Source: an uncultured Faecalibacterium sp. (GTDB lineage: Bacteria; Bacillota; Clostridia; Oscillospirales; Ruminococcaceae). Taken from it: a stretch of 55,679 bases of DNA. The notes under the pieces are model-generated. The model did no database searches, was not told the DNA's origin, and saw only the letters and a program-made list of their open reading frames with translations. The stretch is from positions 1-55,679 of the forward strand of contig CAKTEF010000011.1 of the NCBI GenBank assembly GCA_934547065.1. Reading direction: 5' to 3'. A program made the position numbers and the translations under genes. Shown here piece by piece: positions 28,106 to 36,309 of this stretch. Each line of letters opens with the position of its first letter. Position 1 is the stretch's first letter.

Positions 28106-29335
28106 TCAGCTTCCCAGCAGGCTCTGCCACAGCAGTTTTAGCGCGGCGTCAAACGTCAGCAGCGGTGCATCGGCTGCCGCGTACACATCGTACTCTGCCA
28201 GCAGCGCATCCCCCTCATATACAGCTGCTTTTCCCACGCTTTGGCCGCGCTCCACCGGTGCTTCCAGTGTTTCGGGTACGGTCAGCTCCGCCCGCAGCGA
28301 GGCTGCCGCCCCCTTTTCGGTCAGGATCGTTTCGGGCAGGGCGGAGTAATCCAGCGGTACCGAACGCTCGGTGCTGTGCTTCACGGCCAGTACCAGCGGA
28401 CGCTGCATCTGCGGCAGCGGCGCAGCCGCGTAATTGGCAAAGCCGTAATCCAGCAGCGCAGCGGCGGCATTGAAGCGGTCCGCACTGGAGGGTGCCCCCA
28501 GCACCACTGCGATCAGTGTCAGGCCGTCGCGCTCGGCGCTGGCCGAAATGCAGACCCCCGCCCCGCTGGTGGTGCCGGTTTTCAGGCCCGTGATACCGTT
28601 GTACCGCCGCAGCAGCTTGTTGGTGTTCACCAACTGCGTCTGGCCGCCGCGCAGACTGTCGGTCCAGATGCCGGTGTAGTGCAGAATCTCCGGGCAGGTG
28701 TTCAGGAGGTACCGGCTCAGGGCGGCAACGTCCCGTGCCGTGGAAAGGTGTCCCTCGGTGTCCAGCCCGCAGGCGTTGCGGAACGTGGTATGCTCCATGC
28801 CAAGCTCTGCGGCGCGGGCGTTCATCCGCTCCACGAACACCGGCTCGCTGCCGCCCACCAGCTCGGCCACGGCGACTGCGGCATCGTTGGCCGAGGATAC
28901 GCAGATCGCACGCAGCATCTCGTCCAGCGTGAACTGCTCCCCCGGTTCCAGCCAGATCTGGCTGCCGCCCATGTGGTAGGCATGTTCGCTGACGGGCACC
29001 AGCGTCTCGGTGGTCAGTTTGCCCTCATGGATGGCCTCGAACGTCAGCAGCAGGGTCATCAGCTTGGTAATGGATGCAATGGGCATCGTTTCATCGGGTG
29101 ATTTTTCGTAAAGCACCCGTCCGGTCCCCGGCTCGATCAGGATGGCCGCCCGGCAGTTGAGGGAAAGGCCGCTCTGGGCCGGAGCCGCCGTCTCCTGCTC
29201 CGCCTGCGCAGCCGCAGGCTCCGGCTGTTCCATCACGGCCCGCAGCCCGGCACCGCCCGCCGTCCCATACGCCAGCGCAAACAGCCAGAAGCACAGCACC
29301 CCGGCGCAGAGCAGGGCCAAATTTCTCCGTTCCAT
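28106..29335 (-). CDS. Serine-type D-alanyl-D-alanine carboxypeptidase (DacF/PBP5 type)
   Basis: This exported 409-residue penicillin-binding protein trims the terminal D-Ala of peptidoglycan stem peptides. It has an N-terminal hydrophobic signal/anchor (LALLCAGVLCFWLFALAYG, residues 6-24), a proline/glutamine-rich linker, the catalytic SITK (near residue 88), SAN (near residue 147) and KTG (near residue 252), followed by the C-terminal beta-rich PBP5 domain. A C-terminal amphipathic tail (LLTFDAALKLLWQSLLGS) may touch the membrane. ATG 29335 follows GGGGAGG. It is apparently monocistronic. Confidence 0.93.
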   Translation of the reverse strand: MERRNLALLCAGVLCFWLFALAYGTAGGAGLRAVMEQPEPAAAQAEQETAAPAQSGLSLNCRAAILIEPGTGRVLYEKSPDETMPIASITKLMTLLLTFEAIHEGKLTTETLVPVSEHAYHMGGSQIWLEPGEQFTLDEMLRAICVSSANDAAVAVAELVGGSEPVFVERMNARAAELGMEHTTFRNACGLDTEGHLSTARDVAALSRYLLNTCPEILHYTGIWTDSLRGGQTQLVNTNKLLRRYNGITGLKTGTTSGAGVCISASAERDGLTLIAVVLGAPSSADRFNAAAALLDYGFANYAAAPLPQMQRPLVLAVKHSTERSVPLDYSALPETILTEKGAAASLRAELTVPETLEAPVERGQSVGKAAVYEGDALLAEYDVYAAADAPLLTFDAALKLLWQSLLGS

Positions 29336-29400
29336 TCCTCGTACCTCCCCGCATCAAGTCTCTGGTTGCATTCTATGCAAAAAAAGAGGGGGCAATGCTC

Positions 29401-29429
29401 TTTTCTATCAGGTGAAAATCTGCTATAAT
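29401..29429 (+). promoter_or_regulatory. Possible promoter of mtaB upstream of the composite repeat
   Basis: Perfect TATAAT (29424-29429) with a weak TTTTCT (29401-29406) at 17 bases. If used, the whole repeat would be transcribed as the mtaB leader. Confidence 0.5.
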
Positions 29430-29452
29430 TAGAGAGTTTTAGATGAAGCTAC

Positions 29453-29800
29453 TCCTCTGTACAACCTCTCCGTCATCATCGCTGGCGCTCGATGCCACCT
29501 CTCCTAGTAGGAGAGGCCTTGGCATGAGATTTATTTTTCGATGAAATCGCCTGCGGCTCCAAAACCAGCATCTGCCGTAAGGGTTTCACCTCATCAGTCT
29601 GCTGCGCAGACAGCTTCCCCATAGGGGAAGCCTTACGCCAGCAGGGCAAATGATAGCGAAGCGCCAACACTCAAACATAACGGACTGCCAAGGGCTCCCC
29701 TACTAGGAAAGACTCCCTCCGGCCGGAGGGAGATGTCGCGCAAGCGACAGAGAGAGGACAGCTGGCGGGCGTTAGCCCGACTGAGAGGTTGTACAAAGGA
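29453..29800. mobile_element. Composite MITE-like element with 18-bp terminal inverted repeats
   Basis: Left end TCCTCTGTACAACCTCTC (29453-29470) is the inverted copy, with one mismatch, of the right end at 29783-29800. Inside are a hairpin of the CTCCTAGTAGGAG type, a family A repeat (about 29589-29635, CCTCATCAG to GGGGAAGCC), unique filler and a TACTAGG hairpin interrupted by a 52-bp repeat. It encodes no protein. A shorter relative lies at 51313-51490. Confidence 0.75.
29708..29759. repeat. 52-bp nested repeat (family E), copy 1
   Basis: It begins AAAGACTCCCTCCGGCCGGA and ends GAGAGGAC. It contains two hairpins, CTCCCTCCGG/CCGGAGGGAG and TGTCGC/GCGACA. It interrupts the tip of a hairpin repeat: CCCCTACTAGG on the left and AGCTGGC on the right. 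Copies with the same ends occur at 51605-51656 and 53620-53671. Confidence 0.85.
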
Positions 29801-29830
29801 TTGCCTTTAATATTGAGAGGATTTCGATCA

Positions 29831-31126
29831 ATGCGAGTTTGTTTTTATACACTGGGCTGCAAGGTCAACCTGAACGAGACCGGTGCCCTGGAGCAAATGT
29901 TCCGTTCCAACGGCTTTACCATCGTGCAGGAAGGCGAACCGGCGGATGTATTTGTGGTGAACAGCTGCACCGTCACCAACTTCGGCGACCAGAAAAGCCG
30001 CAAGTGGCTCCGCCGGGCCAAGCGCGAGAACCCCGGCGCGGTCACGGTGCTGACCGGCTGCTATCCGCAGGCATTTCCGGAGGAGGCCGCCAAGTTCCTG
30101 GAGGCCGACCTGGTGTGCGGCAACGGCGACCGCAAGGCCATCCTGGACAATGTGCTCAAGCTGCTGGACGGCCACGAGCGGATCGTGGCCATTGCACCCC
30201 ACGCGCGGGGCGAGCAGTTCGAGGAGCTGCCGGTGGAGCGGTTTGAGACGCACACGCGCGCATTTATTAAAGTAGAGGATGGCTGCAACCGCCAGTGCGC
30301 CTACTGCGTGATCCCCCGCGCCCGCGGCCCGGTGCGCAGCCGCGCCGAAAGCAGCATCCTGAACGAGCTGCGCCAGCTGGCGGCTTCCGGCTACCGGGAA
30401 GTCGTGCTCAGTGCGATCTCCCTGCCCAGCTACGGCCTGGACACCGGTACGAACCTGGTGGAGCTGGTGGAAAAATGCGCCGAGGTCCCGGGCATTGAGC
30501 GCATCCGCCTGGGCAGCCTGGACCCCGACATGCTCACGCCGGAGTTCATTGCCCGGCTGGCTGCCGTGGACAAGCTCTGCCCCCAGTTCCACCTGAGCCT
30601 GCAGAGCGGCTGCACGGCCACGCTGCGCCGGATGCGCCGCGTTTACACCGCCGAGCAGTATGCCCAGGTCGTGGCTGACCTCCGTGCGGCCTACGGCAGC
30701 CGCCCGGTCAGCTTTACCACCGACTGCATCTGCGGGTTCCCCGGCGAGACGATGGCCGATTTTGAGGAGAGCTGCGCATTCCTGAAAAAGATCGGCTTCC
30801 TCAAGGTGCATGTGTTCCCCTACTCCCGCCGCAGCGGCACCCCGGCTTACGATTTCCCGGACCAGGTCCACGAACGCGACAAGCAGGAACGCAGCCGACG
30901 GATGAACGCCCTGGCCGAGAACATCCGCCGCGAGGTCCTGGCCGCCCACACCGGCACCGAGGACGAGGTTCTGCTGGAAACAGCCCTGAGCGAGACGCTG
31001 TTCACCGGCTACACCCGGCTGTATATCCCGGTGGTCGTCTCGGCCCCCGGCCACAAGAGCGGCGAGATCGTCCGTGTCCGCCTGGGCGATTACGACGGCG
31101 AACGAGTCCGTGCAGCACTGTGCTGA
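29831..31126 (+). CDS. mtaB: tRNA threonylcarbamoyladenosine methylthiotransferase
   Basis: This radical SAM enzyme converts t6A37 to ms2t6A37 in tRNAs reading ANN codons. From ATG 29831 it has 431 residues. The MTTase N-domain cysteines are Cys10 (LGCKVN), Cys46 (NSCTVTN) and Cys77 (TGCYPQ). The radical SAM site is CNRQCAYC (Cys152, Cys156, Cys159), preceded by AFIKVEDG. CVIPRARGPVRSR, LSLQSGC and DCICGFPGE follow, and a short TRAM-like domain ends the protein. The LTGIHLGSYG-type motif common in the family reads LSAISLPSYG here. GAGAGGA lies 9 bases before the start; a longer in-frame start at 29789 falls inside the repeat and is rejected. Confidence 0.93.
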   Translation: MRVCFYTLGCKVNLNETGALEQMFRSNGFTIVQEGEPADVFVVNSCTVTNFGDQKSRKWLRRAKRENPGAVTVLTGCYPQAFPEEAAKFLEADLVCGNGDRKAILDNVLKLLDGHERIVAIAPHARGEQFEELPVERFETHTRAFIKVEDGCNRQCAYCVIPRARGPVRSRAESSILNELRQLAASGYREVVLSAISLPSYGLDTGTNLVELVEKCAEVPGIERIRLGSLDPDMLTPEFIARLAAVDKLCPQFHLSLQSGCTATLRRMRRVYTAEQYAQVVADLRAAYGSRPVSFTTDCICGFPGETMADFEESCAFLKKIGFLKVHVFPYSRRSGTPAYDFPDQVHERDKQERSRRMNALAENIRREVLAAHTGTEDEVLLETALSETLFTGYTRLYIPVVVSAPGHKSGEIVRVRLGDYDGERVRAALC

Positions 31127-31194
31127 ATTTTTAAGTTGAAGTTTGTTCATCTTGTACGATTTGCCATTTCTTTAACAATTTTTAGGGTTTGCTC

Positions 31195-31223
31195 TTTTCA
31201 CACAGAGATCTTTATGCTAAAAT
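31195..31223 (+). promoter_or_regulatory. Promoter of the [FeFe] hydrogenase gene
   Basis: TTTTCA (31195-31200), 17-base spacer, TAAAAT (31218-31223). A leader of about 130 bases follows. Confidence 0.65.
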
Positions 31224-31291
31224 AAAACTGGATTTCTGGGTTCGTGTGTCCGTTGCAGCGGCACATTTGCAGCATACCCGGAGCAATGCAG

Positions 31292-31332
31292 CGGCCGCAG
31301 CGGCAAAAAGCCAGCGCTGCGCCCGGTTTTTT
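31292..31332 (+). promoter_or_regulatory. Attenuator-like hairpin in the hydrogenase leader
   Basis: CGGCCGCAGCG (31292-31302) pairs with CGCTGCGCCCG (31315-31325) with one mismatch and is followed by GTTTTTT, i.e. an intrinsic terminator 26 bases before the hydrogenase ATG. Upstream, CCGTTGC (about 31247-31256) could pair with any of three GCAGCGG copies and so compete with the terminator. No known riboswitch class recognised. Confidence 0.6.
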
Positions 31333-31358
31333 CGGTTTCTGAACAAGGAGAGATTGGA

Positions 31359-32912
31359 ATGAGTTTTAGAGGAATCAATACGACGGTCATCCAGATCCGC
31401 CGCCAGGTGTTCACGGAAGTGGCACGGATGGCCTACGCCAACGTGAAAGGCGAGCAGGCCAACCACCTGATGCGCAAGATCCCTTACACCATCATCCCCG
31501 GTGAGGAGGGCAAACTGCGCAAGGACATCTTCCTGGAGCGCGCCATCGTTGAGGAGCGTGTCCGCCTGGCCATGGGCCTGCCCACCCGCCGGATGGACGA
31601 ACACAACAGCGTCGTTTCCGGCCTGGAAGATGCGTCCATTGCGGATAAGTATTATGATCCCCCGCTGGTCAACGTGGTCAAGTTTGCCTGCAACCGCTGC
31701 CCGGAAAAGCTGGTCAAGGTCTCGGACCTGTGCCAGGGCTGCCTGGCCCACCCCTGCATGGAGGTGTGCCCCAAGAAAGCCATCACCTGGGAGAGCGGCC
31801 GTTCTACCATTGATCAGGACAAGTGCATCAAGTGCGGCCGCTGTGTCAGTGTCTGCCCCTATAACGCCATCGTCAAGACCGAGCGCCCCTGCGCCGCAGC
31901 CTGCGGCATGGGTGCCATCCACTCCGACGAGCTGGGCCGTGCCGAGATCGATTACAGCAAGTGCGTTTCCTGCGGCCAGTGCCTGGTCAACTGCCCGTTT
32001 GGTGCCATTGCCGACAAGGGCCAGATCTATCAGCTGATCCAGGGCTTCAACCGCGGCGACCGCATCTATGCACTGGTGGCTCCCGCCTTCATCAACCAGT
32101 TCCCTGGTCTGGCTTCCACCGGCAAGCTCAAGGCTGCCCTGAAGGCCGTTGGCTTCTGCGATGTGGTGGAGGTTGCCATCGGTGCCGACCTGTGCACCGT
32201 GGACGAGGCCCACGACTTCCTGGAGGAAGTGCCCGAGAAGCTGAACTTCATGGCTACCTCCTGCTGCCCGGCATGGAGCATGATGGCAAAGACCGCATTC
32301 CCGGATCTGGCCAAGAACATCTCCATGACCATGACCCCCATGGTGTTCACCGCCCGCATGATGAAGCAGAAAGACCCCACCGCCCGCATGTGCTTCATCG
32401 GACCCTGCGCCGCCAAGAAGCTGGAAGCTTCCCGCCGCACCGTCCGCTCCGATGTGGACTTTGTGCTGACCTTTGAGGAACTGGCCGGCATCATCGAGGC
32501 CAAGGATCTGGACACCAGCCTGCTGGAAGTCGATGAGAACGAGGCGGCCCTGAGCTCCGCTTCCGCAGCGGGCCGCGGCTTTGCCCAGTCCGGCGGCGTT
32601 GCCAAGGCCGTTGCCGACAAGATCAAGGAATGGCACCCCGATATGGAGGTCAAGATCGCATCCGCGCAGGGCCTGGCCGAGTGCAAGAAGCTGCTGATGC
32701 TGGCCAAGGCCGGCAAGTACAACGGCTATCTGCTGGAAGGCATGGGCTGCCCCGGCGGCTGCATCGGCGGCGCAGGCACCATTGCCGACCCCGCCCGCAC
32801 GGCCATCCAGCTGAACAAATACGTCAAGGAAGCGCCGTTTGCTGACCCGGAGCAGAGCCCCTATATGGATGAGATCCACGTCCTGAAGGACGATCCCGAT
32901 TTTGAGCTGTAA
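31359..32912 (+). CDS. Monomeric [FeFe] hydrogenase, group B-like
   Basis: This 517-residue enzyme reduces protons to H2 (or the reverse) during fermentation. After about 110 residues of a lineage-type N-terminus come ferredoxin-like clusters: CNRCPEKL, CQGCLAHPCMEVCPKKAI, CIKCGRCVSVCPYNAI and CVSCGQCLVNCPFGAI. The H-cluster loops are TSCCPAW (Cys302/Cys303), GPCAAKK (Cys350) and GMGCPGGCIGGAG (Cys464/Cys468). All H-cluster cysteines are present, but the loops differ from the group A consensus (TSCCPGW, MPC, MACPGGC). No HydB/HydC partners are adjacent, fitting a ferredoxin-dependent monomer. ATG 31359 follows AAGGAGAG. Maturases are not in the window. Confidence 0.92.
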   Translation: MSFRGINTTVIQIRRQVFTEVARMAYANVKGEQANHLMRKIPYTIIPGEEGKLRKDIFLERAIVEERVRLAMGLPTRRMDEHNSVVSGLEDASIADKYYDPPLVNVVKFACNRCPEKLVKVSDLCQGCLAHPCMEVCPKKAITWESGRSTIDQDKCIKCGRCVSVCPYNAIVKTERPCAAACGMGAIHSDELGRAEIDYSKCVSCGQCLVNCPFGAIADKGQIYQLIQGFNRGDRIYALVAPAFINQFPGLASTGKLKAALKAVGFCDVVEVAIGADLCTVDEAHDFLEEVPEKLNFMATSCCPAWSMMAKTAFPDLAKNISMTMTPMVFTARMMKQKDPTARMCFIGPCAAKKLEASRRTVRSDVDFVLTFEELAGIIEAKDLDTSLLEVDENEAALSSASAAGRGFAQSGGVAKAVADKIKEWHPDMEVKIASAQGLAECKKLLMLAKAGKYNGYLLEGMGCPGGCIGGAGTIADPARTAIQLNKYVKEAPFADPEQSPYMDEIHVLKDDPDFEL

Positions 32913-32939
32913 GCGTTCCCTTTTCCGCTATGCCCTTTC

Positions 32940-32980
32940 GCAGCCGCTTTCTTTTTGGGAAGCGGCTGCTTCTTTGTTTC
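32940..32980 (+). terminator. Terminator after the hydrogenase gene
   Basis: GCAGCCGCTT (32940-32949) pairs with AAGCGGCTGC (32960-32969), followed by TTCTTTGTTTC. Confidence 0.8.
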
Positions 32981-33033
32981 CCAGTTTTTTGTTTCAGAAG
33001 TGTAATATTTTCGTGAAAGGTCCACAAGGCGCA

Positions 33034-33062
33034 TTGACAGCCCGGCACAGACGTGTTATTTT
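33034..33062 (+). promoter_or_regulatory. Promoter of the small exported protein gene
   Basis: Perfect TTGACA (33034-33039), 17-base spacer, TATTTT (33057-33062). Confidence 0.78.
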
Positions 33063-33147
33063 AGTTATGGCAAACCGTGTGCCCGGAGAAGCTGCACACG
33101 GACGATCTGCCGCACCGGCGGCAAAAAAGAAAGGCTGAACTGATCTT

Positions 33148-33624
33148 ATGACAACTGCATTGAAACGTTCCGGCGCAGCGCTCATCTCCCTGATGCTGCT
33201 GCTCGTGCTGGCCCTGGGGGCCGGTGCTGCGGCCAGCCAGGAGGTCGGAGTCAAGTTCTGGAAAGAAAGATCCGATAAAGAATCCATGGCAAACAGCGGC
33301 ATCGACGCAGACCGCACCGCTGCGCTGACCCGGCAGGCCAACGGCACCTACACCCTGGCCCTGCCGGTCAAGCAGGTCTCCAAGATGGGGGTCACCGGCT
33401 CACTGTCCGGTTTGACCATCGGCGATGTGACCTACGACGGCACCCTGACCGGCGATTTTGAAAAAGGGACCGCCCTGCTCACCATCAAGAATCTGCCCGG
33501 CTCCATCCTGACCGGCAGCGATGTGAACAAGGCGGTGCTCGTGACCTGCAACATCCAGATGGACCTCTCGCTGCTGGGCGAGATCAACACCACCGCCCGG
33601 ATGTGCGTGTGGGGCACAAAGTAA
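33148..33624 (+). CDS. Exported protein of unknown function
   Basis: This 158-residue protein has a clear signal peptide (positive MTTALKR, hydrophobic SGAALISLMLLLVLALGAGA, likely cleavage near AAAS at residue 30). The mature part of about 125 residues looks beta-rich, with repeated Thr/Gly-rich strands such as GSLSGLTIGDVTYDGTLTGD. No cell-wall anchor, lipobox or domain recognised. It has its own promoter and terminator, so it is monocistronic. The ribosome binding site (GAAAGG) is farther from ATG 33148 than usual, so expression may be modest or the start slightly different. Confidence 0.75.
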   Translation: MTTALKRSGAALISLMLLLVLALGAGAAASQEVGVKFWKERSDKESMANSGIDADRTAALTRQANGTYTLALPVKQVSKMGVTGSLSGLTIGDVTYDGTLTGDFEKGTALLTIKNLPGSILTGSDVNKAVLVTCNIQMDLSLLGEINTTARMCVWGTK

Positions 33625-33637
33625 TCCCCCGGAACAC

Positions 33638-33682
33638 AAAAAGCAGCGCTCTCCGGCCAAAACCGGAAAGCGCTGCTTTTTT
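33638..33682. terminator. Bidirectional terminator
   Basis: AAAAAGCAGCGCT with inner TCCGG pairs with CCGGA and AGCGCTGCTTTTTT, serving the exported-protein gene (plus) and the YtxH-like gene (minus). Confidence 0.88.
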
Positions 33683-33687
33683 ATCGC

Positions 33688-33900
33688 TTACAGGTCCATT
33701 TTTCGTTCCACAAAGTCCCCTACCATCTGGTCCAGCTGGGCCACGGCGTGTTCTGCGCCTTTGGCCAGTTTGCGGGCGGTGCGCTTCACCCGGCGCTGGT
33801 TCTGCGTCATGGCCATGGTGCCAACCGCACCCAGTGCGGCCCCGGCCGCCATGCCCAGCAAAAGGCCCCCGGAACTGCTCTGTCTGTGATCGTTTTTCAT
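33688..33900 (-). CDS. Small membrane protein, YtxH-like
   Basis: From ATG 33900 the protein is 70 residues: a polar N-terminus (MKNDHRQSSSG), a Gly/Ala-rich membrane segment (GLLLGMAAGAALGAVGTMAM, residues 12-31) and a basic then amphipathic tail (QRRVKRTARKLAKGAEHAV). This resembles the YtxH/gas-vesicle-like small envelope proteins of Firmicutes, though the similarity is only in layout. AAAGGAG lies 8 bases before the start; an upstream in-frame start lacks one. It is divergent from the pyridoxal kinase gene. Confidence 0.72.
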   Translation of the reverse strand: MKNDHRQSSSGGLLLGMAAGAALGAVGTMAMTQNQRRVKRTARKLAKGAEHAVAQLDQMVGDFVERKMDL

Positions 33901-33991
33901 ACAAACGCTCCTTTCCTGTGCAAACACTTGGTACTGCGGATAGTATTTCCGCCAAAGAATCTTCTATACGCTTTTTTTGTCCCGCAAAATG

Positions 33992-34000
33992 TGGTATACT
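33992..34000 (+). promoter_or_regulatory. Extended -10 promoter of the pyridoxal kinase gene
   Basis: TGGTATACT (33992-34000) is an extended -10 box with only a T-run where the -35 should be. It lies 64 bases before the proposed TTG start. Confidence 0.55.
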
Positions 34001-34063
34001 GTATCATACGCTGATAAACTGGGCCGTGTGCGGCCCGTTCCATGGCGCGAAGGAGGTCCCTTT

Positions 34064-34897
34064 TTGTTGAAACCAACCGAACCGAAAAAAGTTCTTTGTA
34101 TCCACGACCTGTCCGGCATGGGCCGGTGCAGCCTGGCCGTGATCCTGCCGGTGCTGTCGGTCATGGGCATCCAGCCCGTGGCCCTGCCCACCGTGGTGCT
34201 CTCCACCCATACGGGCGGCCTGGGCACCCCGGCACGGATGGATGGTGCCGCATACGCCAGGGAAGCGCTGGAGCACTACCACACACTGGGCGTGGAGTTC
34301 GACTGCATCTACACCGGTTATCTGGGCGGCGAGGAGCAGGCAGACCTGGCCGAGCAGGCGTTTGGGCTGTGGCCCGCTGCCCGCAAGGTGGTGGACCCGG
34401 TGATGGGCGACAACGGCAAAGCCTACTCTACCGTGACTCCGGCGTTCATCGACCGGATGCGCACGCTCTGCCGCAAGGCCGATCTGATCCTGCCCAATGT
34501 CACCGAGGCCGCCCTGCTGCTGGGCCGGGAGCCCACCGAAGCGGTGCCGGACGATGCTGCCGCGCAGGCGCTGGCCGATAAGCTGCTGCAGCTGACCCCC
34601 AATGCAGTCGTCACCGGGCTGCCGCTGGGCAAGTACATCGGCTGTGCAGGCGCAGGCCGCGAGCAGTTTGTCATCAAGAAGCTCCACATCGAGCGCAGCT
34701 TCCCCGGCACAGGCGACCTGTACGGTGCCGTGCTGATCGGCTCCCTGATCCAGGGCAACGCGTTGAGCGCAGCCGCCGACAACGCGGCCGAGTTCGTTTC
34801 GCTGGCCATCCAGAACACCCCCGCCGGGCAGGACACCCGGTTCGGCGTCTGGTTTGAGCCGCTGCTGCCCCGGCTGTGTCCCCTGCGGGAGCTGTAA
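34064..34897 (+). CDS. Pyridoxamine/pyridoxal kinase (PdxK/PdxY-like, ribokinase fold)
   Basis: It phosphorylates B6 vitamers for pyridoxal phosphate salvage. The 277-residue protein shows KKVLCIHDLSGMGRCSLAVI at the N-terminus, TVVLSTHTGG, the YTGYLGG segment, VVDPVMGDNGKAY near residue 115, LPNVTEAALLLG, and the C-terminal anion-hole/catalytic region FPGTGDLYGAVLIG, where Asp of GTGD is the catalytic base. TTG 34064 (or the next codon, TTG 34067) is chosen because AAGGAGG lies 7 bases upstream; an in-frame ATG at 33977 precedes the -10 box. It heads an apparent pdxK-trmL-degV operon. Confidence 0.88.
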   Translation: MLKPTEPKKVLCIHDLSGMGRCSLAVILPVLSVMGIQPVALPTVVLSTHTGGLGTPARMDGAAYAREALEHYHTLGVEFDCIYTGYLGGEEQADLAEQAFGLWPAARKVVDPVMGDNGKAYSTVTPAFIDRMRTLCRKADLILPNVTEAALLLGREPTEAVPDDAAAQALADKLLQLTPNAVVTGLPLGKYIGCAGAGREQFVIKKLHIERSFPGTGDLYGAVLIGSLIQGNALSAAADNAAEFVSLAIQNTPAGQDTRFGVWFEPLLPRLCPLREL

Positions 34898-34909
34898 GGG
34901 AGGCCGGGC

Positions 34910-35416
34910 ATGAGTGAGAAACCGACGCTGAACATCGTCCTGGTGGAGCCGCGCATCCCCCAGAACACCGGTAATGTGGCCCGCACCTGTGCCTGCACGG
35001 CCTGCCGCCTGCATCTGGTGGGGCCCATGGGCTTTGCCATCGACGACAAAAAGCTCAAGCACGCGGGGCTGGACTACTGGCACTACCTGGACATCCGCTA
35101 TTACAACAGCCTGGACGAGTTCTTTGCCAAAAACGAGGGGCCGTTCTACTATTTCACCACCAAAGCACCCCAGCGCTACACCGATGTTTCCTACCCGGAC
35201 GGGGCATACCTGGTGTTCGGGCGGGAGGATGCCGGTCTGCCGGAAGCCCTGCTGGCCCAAAACCGGGAGCGCTGTATCCGGATGCCCATGCGGGACACCT
35301 GCCGCAGCCTGAACCTTTCCAACAGCGTGGCGGTGGGTGTGTATGAGGTGCTCCGGCAGTGGGATTTCCCGGAGCTGCTGGATCATGGTCATTTACGAGA
35401 TTACGAATGGAAATGA
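34910..35416 (+). CDS. trmL: tRNA (cytidine/uridine(34)-2'-O)-methyltransferase
   Basis: This 168-residue SPOUT methyltransferase modifies the wobble base of leucine tRNAs. The three family motifs are visible: NIVLVEPRIPQNTGNVAR (residues 8-25), LVFGREDAGLPEALL near residue 100, and MPMRDTCRSLNLSNSVAVGV near residue 125, which forms the trefoil knot with bound SAM. Length is as expected for TrmL. It starts 12 bases after the kinase stop and ends 8 bases before degV. Confidence 0.94.
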   Translation: MSEKPTLNIVLVEPRIPQNTGNVARTCACTACRLHLVGPMGFAIDDKKLKHAGLDYWHYLDIRYYNSLDEFFAKNEGPFYYFTTKAPQRYTDVSYPDGAYLVFGREDAGLPEALLAQNRERCIRMPMRDTCRSLNLSNSVAVGVYEVLRQWDFPELLDHGHLRDYEWK

Positions 35417-35424
35417 GGAACACT

Positions 35425-36297
35425 ATGAGCAAAATCGCCATCCTGACCGATTCCTCCTGCGATATGCCGCAGGAGCTGGCCGAGAAATACGGCATTGACA
35501 TTATGGGTTTCCACATTCTGCTGGACGATGTGGATTATCTGGAGCGCGAGAGCTGCACCAACGAAGAATTCTACGAGAAGATGCGCGCCGCCAAGGGCGT
35601 GCCCTCCACGGCAGCCATCACCCCCATCCAGTTCTGTGAAAAATACTGCGAATATGTGGATGCAGGCTACACCGATGTGATCCATGTGCCCATCAACCGT
35701 TCCGGCTCGTCCACCTACAACAACGCCGTCATGGCGCAGGGGATGCTGCGGGAGGAGCGCCCGGAGCACCACATGAAGATCCATCTGCTGGACCCCCACA
35801 CCTATTCCATGGTGTTTGGCTGGTACCTGTGTGAGATGGCCCGCAAGCTGCAGAACGGCGCGGAGATCTCCCATGTGATCCAGGAGTTCGAGACGCAGAT
35901 GAACAAGATGGAGATCATCCTGGGACCGTACAGCCTGAAACAAATGAAAAAGAGCGGCCGTATCTCCGCCGCCGCCGCCGTGATGGGGGAGCTGATGGGC
36001 ATCCGCCCCATCATCACCCTGATCGACGGCAAGACCAAGGTGGAGGCCAAGGTGCGCGGCGACGATAAAGTGGTGCCCGCCATGGTCGAGCTGTGCAAGC
36101 AGCGCAGCGCCGGTGTGGAGGATTTCGACTACATGATCGGCCACACCAACATTGCCCAGAAAGACGATCTGGTCAAATCCTGCCGCAAGGCCTTTGGCAA
36201 GGCCCCGCTGCTGGTGTTTGAGCTGGGCGGTGTGGTCTCGGCCAACACCGGCCCCGACACGATCGCCCTGGTCTATACCGGCCACCCCAGAGGCTGA
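35425..36297 (+). CDS. DegV family fatty-acid-binding protein
   Basis: This 290-residue protein starts MSKIAILTDSSCDMPQELAE at ATG 35425, after GAGGA. DegV proteins bind a fatty acid between two domains and some (FakB) present it to the kinase FakA for phosphorylation and membrane lipid synthesis. The family pattern includes TDSSCD, TTAAITP-like STAAITPIQF near residue 62, PINRSGSSTYNNA near residue 90, LDPHTYSMVFG, and GGVVSANTGPDTIALVYTG near the end. No fakA lies in the window. It is the last gene before a strong terminator. Confidence 0.9.
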   Translation: MSKIAILTDSSCDMPQELAEKYGIDIMGFHILLDDVDYLERESCTNEEFYEKMRAAKGVPSTAAITPIQFCEKYCEYVDAGYTDVIHVPINRSGSSTYNNAVMAQGMLREERPEHHMKIHLLDPHTYSMVFGWYLCEMARKLQNGAEISHVIQEFETQMNKMEIILGPYSLKQMKKSGRISAAAAVMGELMGIRPIITLIDGKTKVEAKVRGDDKVVPAMVELCKQRSAGVEDFDYMIGHTNIAQKDDLVKSCRKAFGKAPLLVFELGGVVSANTGPDTIALVYTGHPRG

Positions 36298-36309
36298 ACG
36301 ATGTGCTGA

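Larger units (their letters stand above)
29336..29830. other. Repeat-filled intergenic region between the carboxypeptidase gene and mtaB
   Basis: This 495-base divergent spacer contains no gene. It carries a plus-strand promoter-like sequence (29401-29429) and then a 348-bp composite repeat (29453-29800) described separately. Only about 30 bases remain between the repeat and the mtaB start. Confidence 0.75.

Noticed and set aside
29453..29800. Possible CRISPR array or degraded gene in the repeat-rich spacer
   Set aside because: The repeats are palindromic, of unequal length and without regular unique spacers, and no cas genes lie nearby. They fit hairpin/MITE-type repeats.
29789..29830. Upstream in-frame start for mtaB
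   Set aside because: It lies in the right end of the composite repeat without a ribosome binding site. ATG 29831 has GAGAGGA and gives the normal MRVCFYTLGCKVN start.
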